A stretch of DNA of 64,000 nucleotides from Pseudo-nitzschia pungens. Taxonomy: Eukaryota > Bacillariophyta > Bacillariophyceae > Bacillariales > Bacillariaceae. Under the pieces are notes generated by a model. It ran no database searches. It saw only the letters and a program-made list of their open reading frames with translations, and had not been told where the DNA came from. The stretch spans positions 2,356,001-2,420,000 of the forward strand of contig CM074768.1 of NCBI GenBank assembly GCA_037355855.1. Direction: 5' to 3'. A program made the translations under genes and the position numbers. Every line of letters begins with the position of its first letter. Position 1 is the first letter of the stretch. Shown piece after piece: positions 1 through 12,418 of this stretch.

Positions 1-1053
1 GCTCTTGCCACCGCCCTTGTTGGTTTTGTTGGTCTTGTTCTTCTTTTGTGTCTTCTTTTTGGACGACTTGAGAGATTTCGAGTTGGGAGAGGCCGAGGGA
101 GACGAGGACGAGGACGACGGAAGGATCAAACTCGGAGCCTCCGATGCCACCGATGTCGGTCCGGAAGATGGCACGTTTGTATGGTCGTGCCGGGTCGACG
201 GCGACACAGACACACGCGAAGGTGTAGATGTAGATGCAGAGTCACTAGGAGCAAAAGACGGCCGAAGACGAGAGCTTGCCGTCGGCACGATGGTTGATGG
301 CAGTGCACTCGGCGGCGCGGACAGATACTGTTGTGTGGTTGTGGTGGTGGGCTCGAGTGTTGGAGTTGGAGTTGTTGGCTGGTGGTCTAGGAGAGACGTG
401 GGGAGTTTAGTGCCGGCGGTAAAAAATCGAAGAAAGTAGGATTCGCCGGCGCGCAGAGAATACTCTTCAACAACCACGGTGGTTGTGGCAGACCGTCCCC
501 GGTAGACGTGGACCTGTTCGATCGACGCACCAGTTGTAGTTGTAGTTGCAGTTGTAGTTGCAGATGCAGCTGTTGTAGTAGCAGTTACAGTTGAACTCGT
601 AGTCGAACGGCTTGCGATGCCGTCTTCGGTGGTGCCTCCGGTGTTGGGCTTGGTGTTCCGGTACAGCGTAATGGCAAATTCATATAAATCCGACTCGGAC
701 TCGGAGTGAATGCCAAACTCGATTCCGATGGTTCGATCCCGGCGAATGGTAAAATCGACGGTTTCCACGTACCCAAACACGCAGGACTTGGCCTCGCAAC
801 ACGGGTGTGGGGAGTCCGAGGCCAATGGGGAGTCCGAGTCGCCCCCTCCCTCTAACCGGCTGTTGTCCACCCACTGGTCGAAGCGGAAATACGCCGGCAA
901 CTGCTGGGATTGTTGTTGTTGATGATGATGATGATTCGAGGTATTCTTGTTACTACTGTTGCCACCGAAGGGAATGAGGCCTCCGGAGTGGGTGACGCAG
1001 CTCGGACTCGTGCCCCTTGCCATGCAGGTCTGGGTGGAACAAACGTGTGGGTG

Positions 1054-1089
<36 letters not shown>

Positions 1090-1290
1090 ATTCGGATGGT
1101 CCTCGAACCGGATCGGTTGTCCAATCACAGTGGCGTTGTAGAGGGCGCTTATGGTGGCTTCATCATCAAACACGGTTTGGACCCTCCTCACGGGGATGGG
1201 AGATCCGTCGGCTCCTGGAGTCCGGGAAATGAGAACGAGAAAGAGAACGAATGTGGTCATCTCAGTCGCAATCGCAACCGGATAGCGCAT
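1..1290 (-). CDS. Partial secreted Ser/Thr/Pro-rich protein (3' end beyond window)
   Basis: A single reading frame stays open on the minus strand from an ATG at 1290 to the window edge, about 430 codons, so the C-terminus is missing. An in-frame second ATG at 1260 gives the better signal peptide (MTTFVLFLVLIS...GADG) and may be the true start. The first ~230 residues carry several Cys (HVCSTQTC, PCCEAKSC) and a region rich in beta-type sequence. They are interrupted by an N-D run (encoded by GTTGTC repeats at 1053-1094) and a His/Gln run. Then come Thr-rich, Pro/Ser-rich and finally Lys-rich blocks (SLKSSKKKTQKKNK). That layout, a secreted domain then a Ser/Pro stalk then a Lys/Ser tail, is common among diatom extracellular and cell-wall proteins (family knowledge). 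I do not recognise a catalytic domain. The function is unknown and a wall or matrix role is only inference. Confidence 0.7.
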
Positions 1291-2973
1291 GATTATGATG
1301 CTGACGATGATGATGGAATGAATCAATCAAGATCGGATCAATTCAATGGTTCCCCCAACTAGCTACTAGTAATAATGGTGTGGGTATGAAATATACCGTT
1401 TTGTTCTTGGGGGCCAAGCAACGAGGAGCAACAAAAAAGTGGATTATTGCTAGTATGAATATGATTGGTTTCGCTTTCCAATCAGAAACCAAGGGCGGGA
1501 AGAAGAACGAGAACACGAAACTTCGTTTCTGCCCGTCAAAGGTAGCGTAGCGTTGTCGTTTGCAGTTTGGCTCTGGCTTTTGGTTTGTCGAGGAAGGTCG
1601 ACTGTGTTGCCCTTATACACAATCGAGACAACACTACTTTTAACACCACCATGCGCATTGTGTCGGTAATGCATCGTGAATTGGGGTTTTGAAGAGCTCC
1701 TTCAAGCTGTTTTGAACTACAGTAGACCTACATAAAAACAACATAAAAATTAAAAATGTTTTACTTCGTACCGTATGTGTAAGATTTCTTACTTCGTAAT
1801 ACTACGTAATACGAAGTACGAAGTAACTTAGTTGTAGTTTATGCCGTACTAATGGGCACAAGTCCATGATGAACCTCGGTGTCACATACCGTAGCTTAGG
1901 TAGTCCTAATTGTCGTGTCTTGTGCTGGGTCGTGCTTTCTGGATGACGCCTCCTGTGTTCTTCGACTGATGTTGATTTTGAATGACTAAAGCCATCATAG
2001 TGACTAAGGTTAAGGTTAATCGTAACTTACCACCACAACGAGATTACGTAAGGTAGTAAACCTTACTTCGTATTATTTTTTCCGGGAAAGATTCCCGAAC
2101 TTTGTTTCACACGGGAATGTGAGTAGTATTACTACTAACCTTGAACCGACATGCACTTTGTGAGAAGTAGTAAGATTACTTGTGATTGTTATGGTACCAA
2201 ACTAATGTCATGACACACTGAACCTTCACTGCCCGATGATTCAGTAGTCCCTTGTCCCGAGTGAGGTAATCTTATCTTGCTTTTGATCGCGTTCTTAGTT
2301 TCTCGATGTCGTGGAAGATCACCAAGAATAGAGCCCTTCGCGTTAGCCTTCTGCGGTATGATGCATTCCTATCTTGTGGCGGTAGGATACAAGGTATGAT
2401 ATGTACTAGAGCATGATTCATTTCGGAGTTTGGAATGTTTCGGTGGATTGACTCGATGGACTCAAGTTGTCAATCCCATAAAGTATCTTTTATCTACGTA
2501 TGTACCGTAACGCTACTTACCGTAAGGTAACCTTACTCTAATCTACGAAGTTCTTTCAAAATTGAATTGCGGGGGCAAGACTTAGTTTACCGCGCTCCGA
2601 TTCAGTACCGTACGGTACAGTGTAACCTTAGACCTTACTAGGTCCCAGGTAAGAGAAATACTTCGTGCTTTAATTCATATCGATGAGCTGAAGGAGGACA
2701 GTTGGTATCATCACGCATCACGGCATTTTCGACGAGAAGTTACGGTAAGATAGCAGTACTGGTATGCAAAGAAAGCAGGTGGATCCGTCTTCTATCCTTC
2801 CATGAATCCATTGCAATACTCGTACGCAATCCATTCCTCGATTCCTTCCAAGACCAAGCCAAGAAAGCTATCTCGGAAACCACGAACTCTCCACTCGCTA
2901 GAAAAGAAGGCGCCAATCGTCGTGGACTGATTGATCGATTGATTCGTTTGTTGCCTGGAGTGCGTCAAAGATC
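1291..2973. other. Intergenic, AT-rich, word-repeat texture
   Basis: No convincing gene. From about 1740 to 2650 the sequence is dominated by recurring words: TACTTCGTA/TACGAAGTA, GTAAGGTTA, and CCGTACGGTAC near 2610. Short open frames here have no protein-like composition. Confidence 0.6.
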
Positions 2974-3043
2974 CGTTCCGTTCCGTTCCGTTCCGTTTCG
3001 ATCCGTTTCGATCCGTTTCGATCCGTTTCGATCCGACCCGATC
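2974..3043. repeat. GTTCC then TTTCGATCCG tandem repeat upstream of the sulfatase
   Basis: Several GTTCC pentamers are followed by decamer copies of TTTCGATCCG. The run ends about 30 bases before the sulfatase ATG, so it probably lies in the 5' UTR or promoter. Confidence 0.8.
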
Positions 3044-3074
3044 CTTTCATTTCCTGTCATAAGCTGCTTTTGCT

Positions 3075-5514
3075 ATGAATCATCCAAGGAGGGCATTCCG
3101 CGCTGTGGTGTTATTCGCCATTGCCATTGGCGTTGGCACGGCAGTTTGCTCCGCGCGGGAGGATCAGCGAGGGGCGGGAGCTCGAAGGAACAGGGACTCC
3201 GCAGCGGCGGCAGCAGCGGCTACAGCACCACCACCATCATCATCATCATCATTATCATTATCATCTTTGGCCTCTTCACAAACACAAACGATAGAGGAAC
3301 CCCGACAGGACCAACACGAAAAACAAGATACAGAATCAGAACAAACATCAGAAGCAGAACCGCATAGTCCACATTCACGTTCACGTTCACGTTCACATCC
3401 GCTGCCCAACATTGTCATGATCGTGTTGGACGATCTCGGATCCCACGATCTGGGCTTGCACGGAACCGGAATCCACACACCCAACATCGATGGTTTCGTG
3501 ACCGACACTCGCAGAGGGAGGAACAGAGGCAGCAGCAGCAGCACCACCACCACCGTCAACTCGAACGACAACGACAACGACCTTGAAGACGATGCGAACG
3601 ACTCTGATGACAATAATGATGGAAATGACAATGAAAACGACAATGGCGGCGCACTTGGAATTTATCTCCAAAACTATTACGTCCTGCCGTACTGCAGCCC
3701 GACCCGGGCGGCGCTCCTCAGCGGAATGTACCCGCTGCGCACCGGCGTCCACAACGTCATCCGCACGCGATCGACGGCCGGCCTGCCCCTGGACGTCGAA
3801 ACCCTTCCCGAGATGCTCCGGCGGGCAAGTACTGCAAATGCAAATGCAAATGCTGCTTCAAACCTTGGCGGCTACAAGACGCACGCCGTTGGAAAGTGGC
3901 ACCTGGGACACTCGTCGTGGGAACAAACGCCGACCTTTCGGGGATTCGATTCCTTTTTTGGCTTTTACATGGGCGGTCAGGACTACTTTTCCCACAAAGA
4001 AGAGGGGGGCGTCGACCTGCACCACGACACTCGACCCTTTTGCGGGGAGGGATGCAGCAGGGTGGTCGGCACCGAGACCGGGAACTACTCGACCCACGTG
4101 TTTACGAGGGAGGCCATTAACGTCGTCGAAAGGCACGCACAAACACAAACGCAAACGCAGGTTTCCGACTCTGACTCCAATCCGCGACCCCTCTTTTTGT
4201 ATCTGGCTTACCAGGCGGTCCACTGCCCCAACGAGGTTCCCGACAGTTACATCGAGCCCTACAAGAATCGGACCGACTGGACCGAGCGCCGCAGGAACTA
4301 CGCAGGGATGCTAACGGCGGCCGACGAGGGAATCGGAAACCTCACCTCTGCCCTGAAGCAACACGGATTGTGGAATAACACCCTGCTCATTGTCACCACC
4401 GACAACGGCGGTCCGTCGACGATCGGGTGCGTCCAGGGAAGCTCCAACGATCCCAAGCGGGGCGGAAAGTGCTCTCTGTGGGAGGGGGGAACCACCGGGG
4501 ACGCACTGCTGGCGGGGCCGGCGCTGGACCACCTACTAACGGTGGGCAACAATCCGAACCGAGCACGACCAACACCAACACCAACACCAACACCAACACC
4601 AAAACGAAACAAAAAAGGAACACCAACCAACCGATACCCCCACCTGTTTCACGTCGTGGATTGGTTCCCGACCCTAGCCGAGTGGGTCGGGGTGGTGCCC
4701 CTGAACCGCACAATCCAGGATGGGGTCTCCCAGGCCTCTGCGCTGGCCTACAGCAGACATGGTGGCGGCGGCGATGGTGATAGTGACAGAGACTACGGCA
4801 GCGATCCTCCTCCTCCTCCGCCGCCCCCACGGACCGAGCTCTTTGGCGGCTATGCCCAGTGCGAGGACCGCGATCACTCAAATCCCCGCTCGAGAGACTG
4901 GTTCGGACCGTCCCTCCGCCACAACCACTGGAAGCTCGTCCGCGGCAATTCGGCCGGACCCGATGCGAGCAACCCTTACCCGAGGGGATCCGACACGATC
5001 CTGCCGCCGGGGGACCGCGCCAGCGCAAGCTCGGGCCGGAGCAACACCAACAACAACAATTACGATTACAATGACAACGACAATGATCCCAGCGACCACT
5101 ACCTGCTGTTCGATCTCAATACGGATCCGGGAGAAATCAACGATCTCTCCGCGGAGCGTCCGGACGTCCTCCGGTTCATGATCGAAAAACTGCGGCTCTA
5201 TCGCCATCACTTTGTGTACCCCCAGCGCAACGACGATGAAGAGTGCCCCTTTCCGGGACTGGTGAACACCACCGAAGCCGGTCCGGCGTGGTACGTAGCA
5301 GCAACAGAACACAATGCAACACAATGCAATTCAATTACCATGCCGTTGCTTTCCTTTGTGATTGTATAATTGTCACGAAACCAAACCAGAGCAAAACGAA
5401 TCGAAGCGACGGGCAATGGCAAAACACAAAAAGGCGATGATTCCTCTAACTTTCGTGCATCCCACAATGCTGGTTTTATTACTGCTGCAAGCCACAGCAA
5501 TATCGTTTCTCATG

Positions 5515-5552
<38 letters not shown>

Positions 5553-5728
5553 ATTTATTTCGTCTGTTTCGTTTGTTTGTTGGATTTGCTTTTTCTCGAT
5601 TCCGATTGCCGCATGGCTTTGCACGCGGAATTCCTTCGCTGGCTTGCGATTGCAACGAACCGACAACGACCTTTCTCAGGCTGCCTTGGTGCAAAGATCT
5701 CCAGGAACAGATTCTTGCGTTGCAGTGA
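3075..5728 (+). CDS. Secreted formylglycine-dependent sulfatase (arylsulfatase type)
   Basis: Proposed model: exons 3075-5290 and 5680-5728, 754 residues. Sulfatases hydrolyse sulfate esters, for example on polysaccharides. The N-terminus has a signal peptide (VVLFAIAIGVGTAVCSA), so the product enters the secretory pathway. Visible motifs are PNIVMIVLDDLG at ~111-122 (metal-binding Asp pair), YCSPTR at 206-211 (C-x-P-x-R, with Cys207 as the residue converted to formylglycine), GKWHLGH at ~273-279, and TTDNGG at ~441-446. The order and spacing fit the arylsulfatase B/I/J-like group. Low-complexity insertions (DN-rich ~163-192, ANANA ~254, TQTQ ~356, TPTP ~499) interrupt the conserved fold between motifs. 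The first exon alone would end at 5369 with an unrelated tail. A GTACGT donor at 5291 and a CTTTCTCAG acceptor ending at 5679 instead give a Trp/Pro/Cys-containing C-terminus (PAWLPWCKDLQ). Family assignment is firm, the substrate unknown. Confidence 0.9.
5291..5679 (+). other. Proposed intron of the sulfatase gene (389 nt)
   Basis: GTACGT donor and pyrimidine-rich CTTTCTCAG acceptor. The split codon TG|G restores Trp. The intron holds a (TC)n run at about 5519-5549. The HSF gene in this window uses the same GTACGT donor after a split Trp codon. An unspliced transcript would stop at 5369. Confidence 0.6.
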
Positions 5729-6396
5729 TTGGGGTTGTGATTCCTGCGACAAAAAAGAAAGAAAGAAAGAAAGAAATTCAAATCGCTGGATCCGTGGATA
5801 AAAATCAAAGACAGTGCAGTACAGTGCAGTGCAGTGCAGTCCAACACAACGCAACGGCAACGCAACGGCAACGGCAACGGCAACGCAACGCATACCAAAC
5901 TATAGAGGTACATCACTTCATTTGGTGGTGAAAGACAACTATGCAGTAAAGTTTTTAAGGTTTGTTAGACATTGAGAGATTGTGTTCTTGGCACAAAAGG
6001 GTCCTGCAGCTTTCCTGCAGCTTTCATTACACTAGAAGCAAGAAGAAACTCGAAAAGGAAGAATGATGCCGATGCACGCCACAGAAACTGCGAAGGAAGA
6101 GAAAGGAAGGAAGGATACCTACCGGTACTACCATATCGAGAAGGACAGTATTGGATGGCGGCTCCTATGATGTGGGATGTGTGTTCTCCTCCTCCAGGTG
6201 CAGCACGTGAGGATGAATCCCTAGTAACTAGTAGTGAATAACCTCACTCTTATTGTAGTACCGTAATACATGTATTAATATCGTCAATAGGAGCACAACA
6301 AACATTTCGCAGGTTATGAGCATCCAAACTACCAAGCTCATCACCACAACAGGTAGATAAACAAACAGTCAACAGCAGACTGATTTACTGCACCAT

Positions 6397-6431
<35 letters not shown>

Positions 6432-7714
6432 TCAGCTCGGTAGACTGTAGAATGAAGTCGCTTCGGCATGGGTACGGTACAACATATCTTCCATATGTAC
6501 AGTAAGATGACGAGTTACGAGTAAGATTACGGTACGAGTAAGGTTTATGTATCGGTGATGCATTCTTCGGTGACTTGAGGTTTACTTGTAGATTGTAGAT
6601 TGGGTTGTTGCGATGATTTTAGTTTTTAGTGCCTTGTCATTCCAAGTAACTTAATTCTCTTTTTTTGATCTATTTACATGTAAGGTTAGTGCATTACAAG
6701 TACAGTAACTCACTAGTAAGGATTACCGTAGTTAAACTACATCTTCAAATCTTCAATCTGCAGAAGTCGCTCTGGATGAAAGAATGGATGAATCACCTCC
6801 AATTACGAGTAATTACTCGTACGGGGCTTGGACATGATTCCATCTGAATCTCGAACTCTTTAAAAAGGACGAACCAAAATCCGGTACGAAGGTAAGGTTA
6901 TTGATTGAGTATGTAAGGTATTCATTCGTGCGTCACAGATTGTACGATAGACTGCCGTACTATTACGTGCCGTAAAGAATTACGGTAATTTACATTCAAC
7001 ATTGAACATAGGAATAGTGAGTTGAGAATACCGTAGAGAAACAGAACCGGGGGAAGGTAAGTTACCGGTATGTTCAATCAATCTGAAACTCTACACGCAC
7101 CATATTTTGAATATGGAATGAACTCTTGGAACGAAAAAATTAGCGCGTCACATTCCGAACATGCCGGGCTCTCTCCCAAGGATCCCGTTTCTCATCACGA
7201 AAAACAATAATCTTAGTTCGCCGACCGAAAACCGCGTCACTTTAGAACCGGATGAAACTCTTATACGAGTACAAGTAATTTTACGGGTAAGATTACCTTA
7301 CCTTCATCTGACTCACATATTGGAAGATATTACAGTAACTATATGAAACAACGGAAGATATTATTTTATGAAATAAGCAACCAAACAAGCAACCAACCAA
7401 TAACAACAAGCATCACCTGTAACGAACAATCTTCTGGAGCTTCGATCGAATCGCCTACAGAAAAAACTTTAGATTGCCTTTTCACCCGACGCAGAGCAAC
7501 ATACCACGGAACAAATAATCCCACGTCAAAACTATCCGGTCCTCTCTACCGTTGAAACGTTGTTTCGAGCCAGTCGGTGATTTTCAGAAGCGACACTTTG
7601 CGCTCAGTTCGCAACCCTCACAACCCTCACAACGCAACGCAGCAAGCCCCGGAACGCGATCGCGAGCCAACTGGAGCAACCAAGCAACCAAACAACCAAA
7701 CAACTCCTACGACG
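5729..7714. other. Intergenic with microsatellites
   Basis: Just downstream of the sulfatase lie an AAAG run (~5751-5775) and CAGTG/CAACGG repeats (~5812-5890). A (GA)n run is at about 6400-6429. From 6460 to 7330 the word texture GTAAGGTTA/TTACGGTA dominates. The last ~300 bases before 7715 are probably the promoter and 5' UTR of the transporter gene. No gene is supported. Confidence 0.6.
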
Positions 7715-10246
7715 ATGCCCCCGCAGGATCCAGCTCTCGCTTCCGGGGATTGGGCGTCCCGCGACGCAGACTTACCGGAGCAACCCTTTGATCTGGATGC
7801 CGGCGATGAGGGCCAGTCGAACCGCAACAACAATGCCGGCAGACACGTTCCGTATCACGGACGTCTCTCGCACATTCCCCAAACCGACTCCGCAACCCAA
7901 CGCCCCAAGCGATCTTCTTTTGCCTCCTCCTTTGCTCCCTTCTGGGTCGAGTTTTGCGAGCTCGATGGACCGCCCCAGATCGCCCTCTTGATGGTCCTGG
8001 TGGCCCTCGGGCTCGGATCTACCATCGGGATCGTTCCGTCGCTCATGGCCGATCGCTTTGCCCGGCTGCGCCACGGGTTCGATGACGATTCGACGGACTG
8101 CGCGGATTATTCGCTGGAAAACCGACCCGAGGCCTGCACACTGGGAAATTCCGATGCCCAGGCGGCGGCGTCGCTGTCGAGCCTGATCAACAACGTGCTG
8201 ACCTTTCTGACGGCGTCGCTGATGGGATCCCTCTCGGACGAGTGGGGACGAAAGGGTGAGTCGAGTGTTGTCTTTGTCTTTGTTGTTGTGGTTTTTGTTG
8301 TTGTTGTTGTTGTTGAAGCAGTGACGAAACGAGACGAGACGTGACGGAAGAAAAGGAAAGGAAACGAGAGACGTGACGAAATGAGATGAGATGAGTTTGC
8401 CATCAGCAGGCCGGGCCAACCGAAACGCGAAAGTTGAACCGGAACGCGAGCGAGCGATAATACGATTCTATTGCTGTTTCGAAAAACCGCGTCGTCTGCC
8501 ACACAGGGCATCGCAATCACGGCTTCGGTAGCGATCGATTTCGCATTCCGGATTTCGCGGTTCGCAATACGTCCCGAGTGCCAAAACTAAATCTCGCTCC
8601 GATCGAATCACGAAGGGGATACTTCCTGACGACAGATTTCTCCCTTCCTTGTCTCATCCCCGTTCGTTCGTTCGTTCGTTTGTTTCTTTCCGCGCCTTGG
8701 TTTCTTGCTCTGTTCTGCCCTGCTCGTCACACACACAACCCAACGCAACCCAACGCGACGCAACGCAACGAAACGTCACGTTGACAATGATTCATTCATT
8801 CATTTATTTCTTCATTCGTTCATTCCAGGCCCCCTACTGGTCGGCCTGTTCTCGGCCACGATCCCCCTCGTGTGCCTCAACGCCATGGTAGCTTTCCCGT
8901 CCGTGAGTCCCTGGTGGTACTACGGGACCAGCGCCGCGGGCGGATGCATCCCGTGGCTGGCCATTGCCCTCAGCGCCCTCAACGACGTCCTCCCCCACCA
9001 CCTGCGGGCGGCCGGAAACGGATTGCTCTTTGCGGGCTTTTTGGTGGGCATGTGCGTCTCGCCGACGCTCGGATTGCTGGTGGACCGCAAAACTCTCTGC
9101 CTGATGGCCGTAGCGGTGTTGTTGGTGGGAGTGGTCGGAACGGTTCTGTGGCTTCCCGAGACGCTGGACGATGGCCAGGCGGAGCTGGCACGGGAGCGGC
9201 GGCGCGAGCTGGAAGCCGCGGAGGATCGCAGGGACCGGGAGCGCCTGGCGACTGTGCTGAGGCAAGAACCGGAGCCGGAAGGAGAACCGGATATGGTCGG
9301 AGAGGACTCGTTGTTGCCGTCGTCGTCGTCGACATCGAACCGCCGCACCATTGGCCGCATGCTTAGCCGGCGATGGCACACCTTCTGGTGGAGACCCGGC
9401 TCGATCGGAACCTTGCTTCGCCGCTTTTTGATAAGGCCCTTCCGGGAGCTCTCCATTCTCAACCGGGACTGCATCTTTCGGTTGCTGGCACTCCTGGCCC
9501 TTTTTTCGGGAATGGTCAACAGCGCCGACCAGGTGCTCCTCATTTACTATCTTGAGGAACAACTCGATTTCAACCCGGCCGACATTAGCCTCATGTTTTT
9601 GATTCTGGGAATTGCCGGCATTGTGGTTCAGGTCGTTCTCATGAAACCCCTCATCGACGTTCTCGGCGAGCAAAAGGTAGTCGCCCTGGCCTTTTTGGCG
9701 GGGGCCGCCGACAATTTTTTGTACGGAACGGCACGCACCAAGTCGACGATCTTTGTCGCCCTGGCCATCTCGGGGCTGGCCACCATGTCCTTTCCAACCA
9801 TCAGCGCCATCAAGGCCAACAACGTGGCCGATTCCGAGCAGGGACGGATCCAGGGCGCGCTGTACAGCGTCAAGGCCCTTGCGTCCGGCGTCGGACCGGC
9901 GTTGCTGCAGTGCGTCTACTCCAAGACCAAGGACCATCCGAGAGGCAAAAATGGCATCGGCAGCTTGATCGGCCCAGGGACCATGTTCCTTGTAGCCGGG
10001 GGGTTGCTGCTGGTGGCAGTGGGACTGGCCCTGGCACTCCCGAGCGACCGGGCCAACTCGACTCGTCATTACCAGCACGGGAACGGGCGAGACGCGGATG
10101 CCGTCAGCGACGAAAGCAGCAGAAGCAGCAGCAACAACAACAATAATAGCTGCGACGACGAGCAGCGAATGGGCGAGTACCGTGAGCTGGCGGCACACGC
10201 AAACGACGAAGAGGAGGACGAGGAACGTACCTACGGGAGCCTGTGA
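7715..10246 (+). CDS. Major facilitator superfamily transporter
   Basis: Two exons, 7715-8255 and 8829-10246, encode 652 residues. The join (CGA AAG G|GC CCC) completes the signature loop LSDEWGRKGPLL, which matches MFS motif A (G-x-L-s-D-x-x-G-R-K) between membrane segments 2 and 3. The N-terminal ~65 residues are hydrophilic, then a membrane segment (ALLMVLVALGLGSTIGIVPS) begins the six-plus-six helix bundle. A long charged central loop (Glu/Arg-rich, ~300-370) separates the halves. The C-terminus is acidic and Asn/Ser-rich. The overall look is of the tetracycline-resistance/HIAT1-like MFS branch, but no substrate can be named. The start at 7715 was preferred over the in-frame ATG at 7577 because the intervening 46 residues are repeat-derived. 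It acts in a cellular membrane, most likely as a solute porter. Confidence 0.88.
8256..8828 (+). other. Intron of the MFS transporter gene (573 nt)
   Basis: GTGAGT donor and CATTCCAG acceptor. The intron is filled with simple sequence (GTT runs, ACGAGACG, GTTCG, CAACG, CATT repeats) that resembles the intergenic DNA, which suggests growth by repeat expansion. Confidence 0.85.
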
Positions 10247-12418
10247 GGACGAATGGGACGGGACGGGACGCAATGCGATGCGATGCGATGCGATACAAGA
10301 CGAAACGAAACGAAACGATGCCCGATGGAAGACGGTGCGATGACACGCAAGTCTGTTGTTCACCGCTGACAGGAAACATGCCGAGCACCATACTCGAATC
10401 GTTTCGAAACGGAGATGCACCGAATCGATGGAATGAACGGCGGAATGGATGAAGAAATAAAATAATTACGAAGGACTCAATTGGTGCTTGTGCTGCGTCA
10501 TGCGTTCCAATGACAGGACCCAAAAAGGTTGATGGCGGGGTATGGAGAACACGCAGCGAATTTCATAGGGTCCGTTTTGGTTCCTTGTGTTCCGTTCCGT
10601 GGCATTGCATTTCTTTGCACTGCAACGATCCGGAACGAGTGCTTCTCGGCATTCCCATTCAACTCAAACATTCGTATTGGTGTTTGTATTTTCACCACAG
10701 AAAAGCCTTCACAGTTTCGAGCGCAGAGCGAAGAATCTTGCTTGGCAACAGCGATTTTGTGACAGTTCCGCCTACTCGAAAGAACACGATCCACCGGCAT
10801 CAAGATCATAAATAGATCTTATCATTGTAACATCACAAGTCGTTCGGAAGCCTATGACCCATGTTGTGGCTGACAACTCCGAAGAAAGGACATATGGAAC
10901 CAGCTCTTTGCCGGCGGGAATATGAAAAAGCAAAGATTAAGGATAACAATCTTGCGTAAGGAATCGAGTTCGAATTTGAATACCGTTCCAGACTACATTC
11001 TATCAACACGATGCAAACTCTTTCTTACGTCAATACTGACATGGCCATTTGTGATGAAGTACATAATCAATGGACAACAGCAGTCATTGCTAGTATTTAT
11101 TCGAAGGCCGAGACTGTGCATCATCCTGACCCTCCTGCGTTTGCGAAACAGTGATTCTCCGGAAAGAAGTCCTTCTTCTCTTTTTCGAAGTTTGATTTGT
11201 ATTTCGTCATTCTCCTCTGCAAGGCAATCAGTGTTGTTGAGGTGTGTTCTTCGTCCATATTGTTGGCTTGGAGAAAAAACTGCAATCCATTTCATGACTG
11301 AAGCCAGCGAATAACAGATGATCGATCTGCCATGCCAGCACTAGTAACCATGATGGGAGCATTGGCGAGGTTTGGTACTTGTACCATGAACTCACCAGTC
11401 GGTTGTCTTTGTTTCCCTTTTCGCCAAAAAACCCCAGATAGCTGCTGCTATTAGTAGCAACTAGTAGTAGTTCCAGCTGGTACTTCTACTGCCAGTACTG
11501 TTGGTAGCTATGATCTTCGATCGTGTCGATCATGATGAACACTAGTAGTAGTAGTAGTAGACTAGAACTGTTGTATATTCCCATCACTACTAGTACTAGT
11601 AGTGAATGGAATTACCTTTTATCCAATATTCTTGTTTCTCCAGTATTACTACTAGTAGTAGTAGTACTAGTCTACTAGTGTCCTAATAACATGATGGTTC
11701 TTGTTCTTCTTTTGCAAAAATGTCTATTTTTTGTAGAAGGAGTAGTACAATTCATGGTTGTTCTGTTGGAATGCCGTTTTGAGTGTAGCCCCTACTAGCT
11801 AGTAATTGTACAATTTCTTGTACTCATGCAATTGAGATGTTTTGAAATCGTGAGTTCTGCAAGCAGATGTGGCGAGTTGCAATTAATGCCCAGAACAGAA
11901 CTTATTTCAAAGAACCGATAGCTACTGGTACCTTACTTGTGCTCAGCTATGTTACGCCTTACTATCGTCGAAGTGATGTGAAGCAACCAATTCTTTTTAT
12001 TTTTTGGGTCGTATCATTCAGTATCTGTTTAAGCCTTGTGTAAAAATACGATAGCAGAATACTAGTAATATATAATATGCCATTATCTTCCAAAAGGATC
12101 AAAGTAAAGAGAACAGAAACGAGACTAGAAACGAGAACACCTGGCTCGATCCGAAGCCGAGAAAAAGGATGTCATAGCCAATGGAACAGGGATGCAATTA
12201 CGAAGGTTTCTCTATCTTAGATTTTAGGGATCAAAACTAGATCCCGGTCAACAAGACATTCAACGAAGCAAAGATTTTCTTTACGAGGTTCGGAAGAAGA
12301 TCGAATCAAGTTTCTTGGTTGACAGCTCTAACTTCGATCCATTTCATTTCATTTTACTTGCGTTCCATCCAAACGGAAAAGTAACACATCGCAGCAAGAG
12401 ACAAGAAAGCAAGCAACC
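10247..12418. other. Intergenic; ACTAGT/TAG cluster
   Basis: GGGACG and GCGAT repeats follow the transporter stop (10255-10320). An ACTAGTAGT-type cluster fills about 11440-11700. Open frames of up to 130 codons (10922-11314) lack recognisable domains or coding composition. The last ~100 bases are the probable 5' UTR of the next gene. Confidence 0.55.

Noticed and set aside
2702..3367. 221-codon plus-strand frame over the sulfatase start
   Set aside because: Its C-terminal part overlaps the sulfatase N-terminus in another frame and is encoded by GTTCC/ATC repeats. It has no protein-like domain.
5362..5931. 189-codon plus-strand frame after the first sulfatase stop
   Set aside because: Built from TC, AAAG and CAGTG/CAACGG microsatellites inside the proposed intron and 3' flank.
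10922..11314. 130-codon plus-strand frame
   Set aside because: No recognisable feature, AT-rich codon use unlike true genes here, overlapped on the minus strand.
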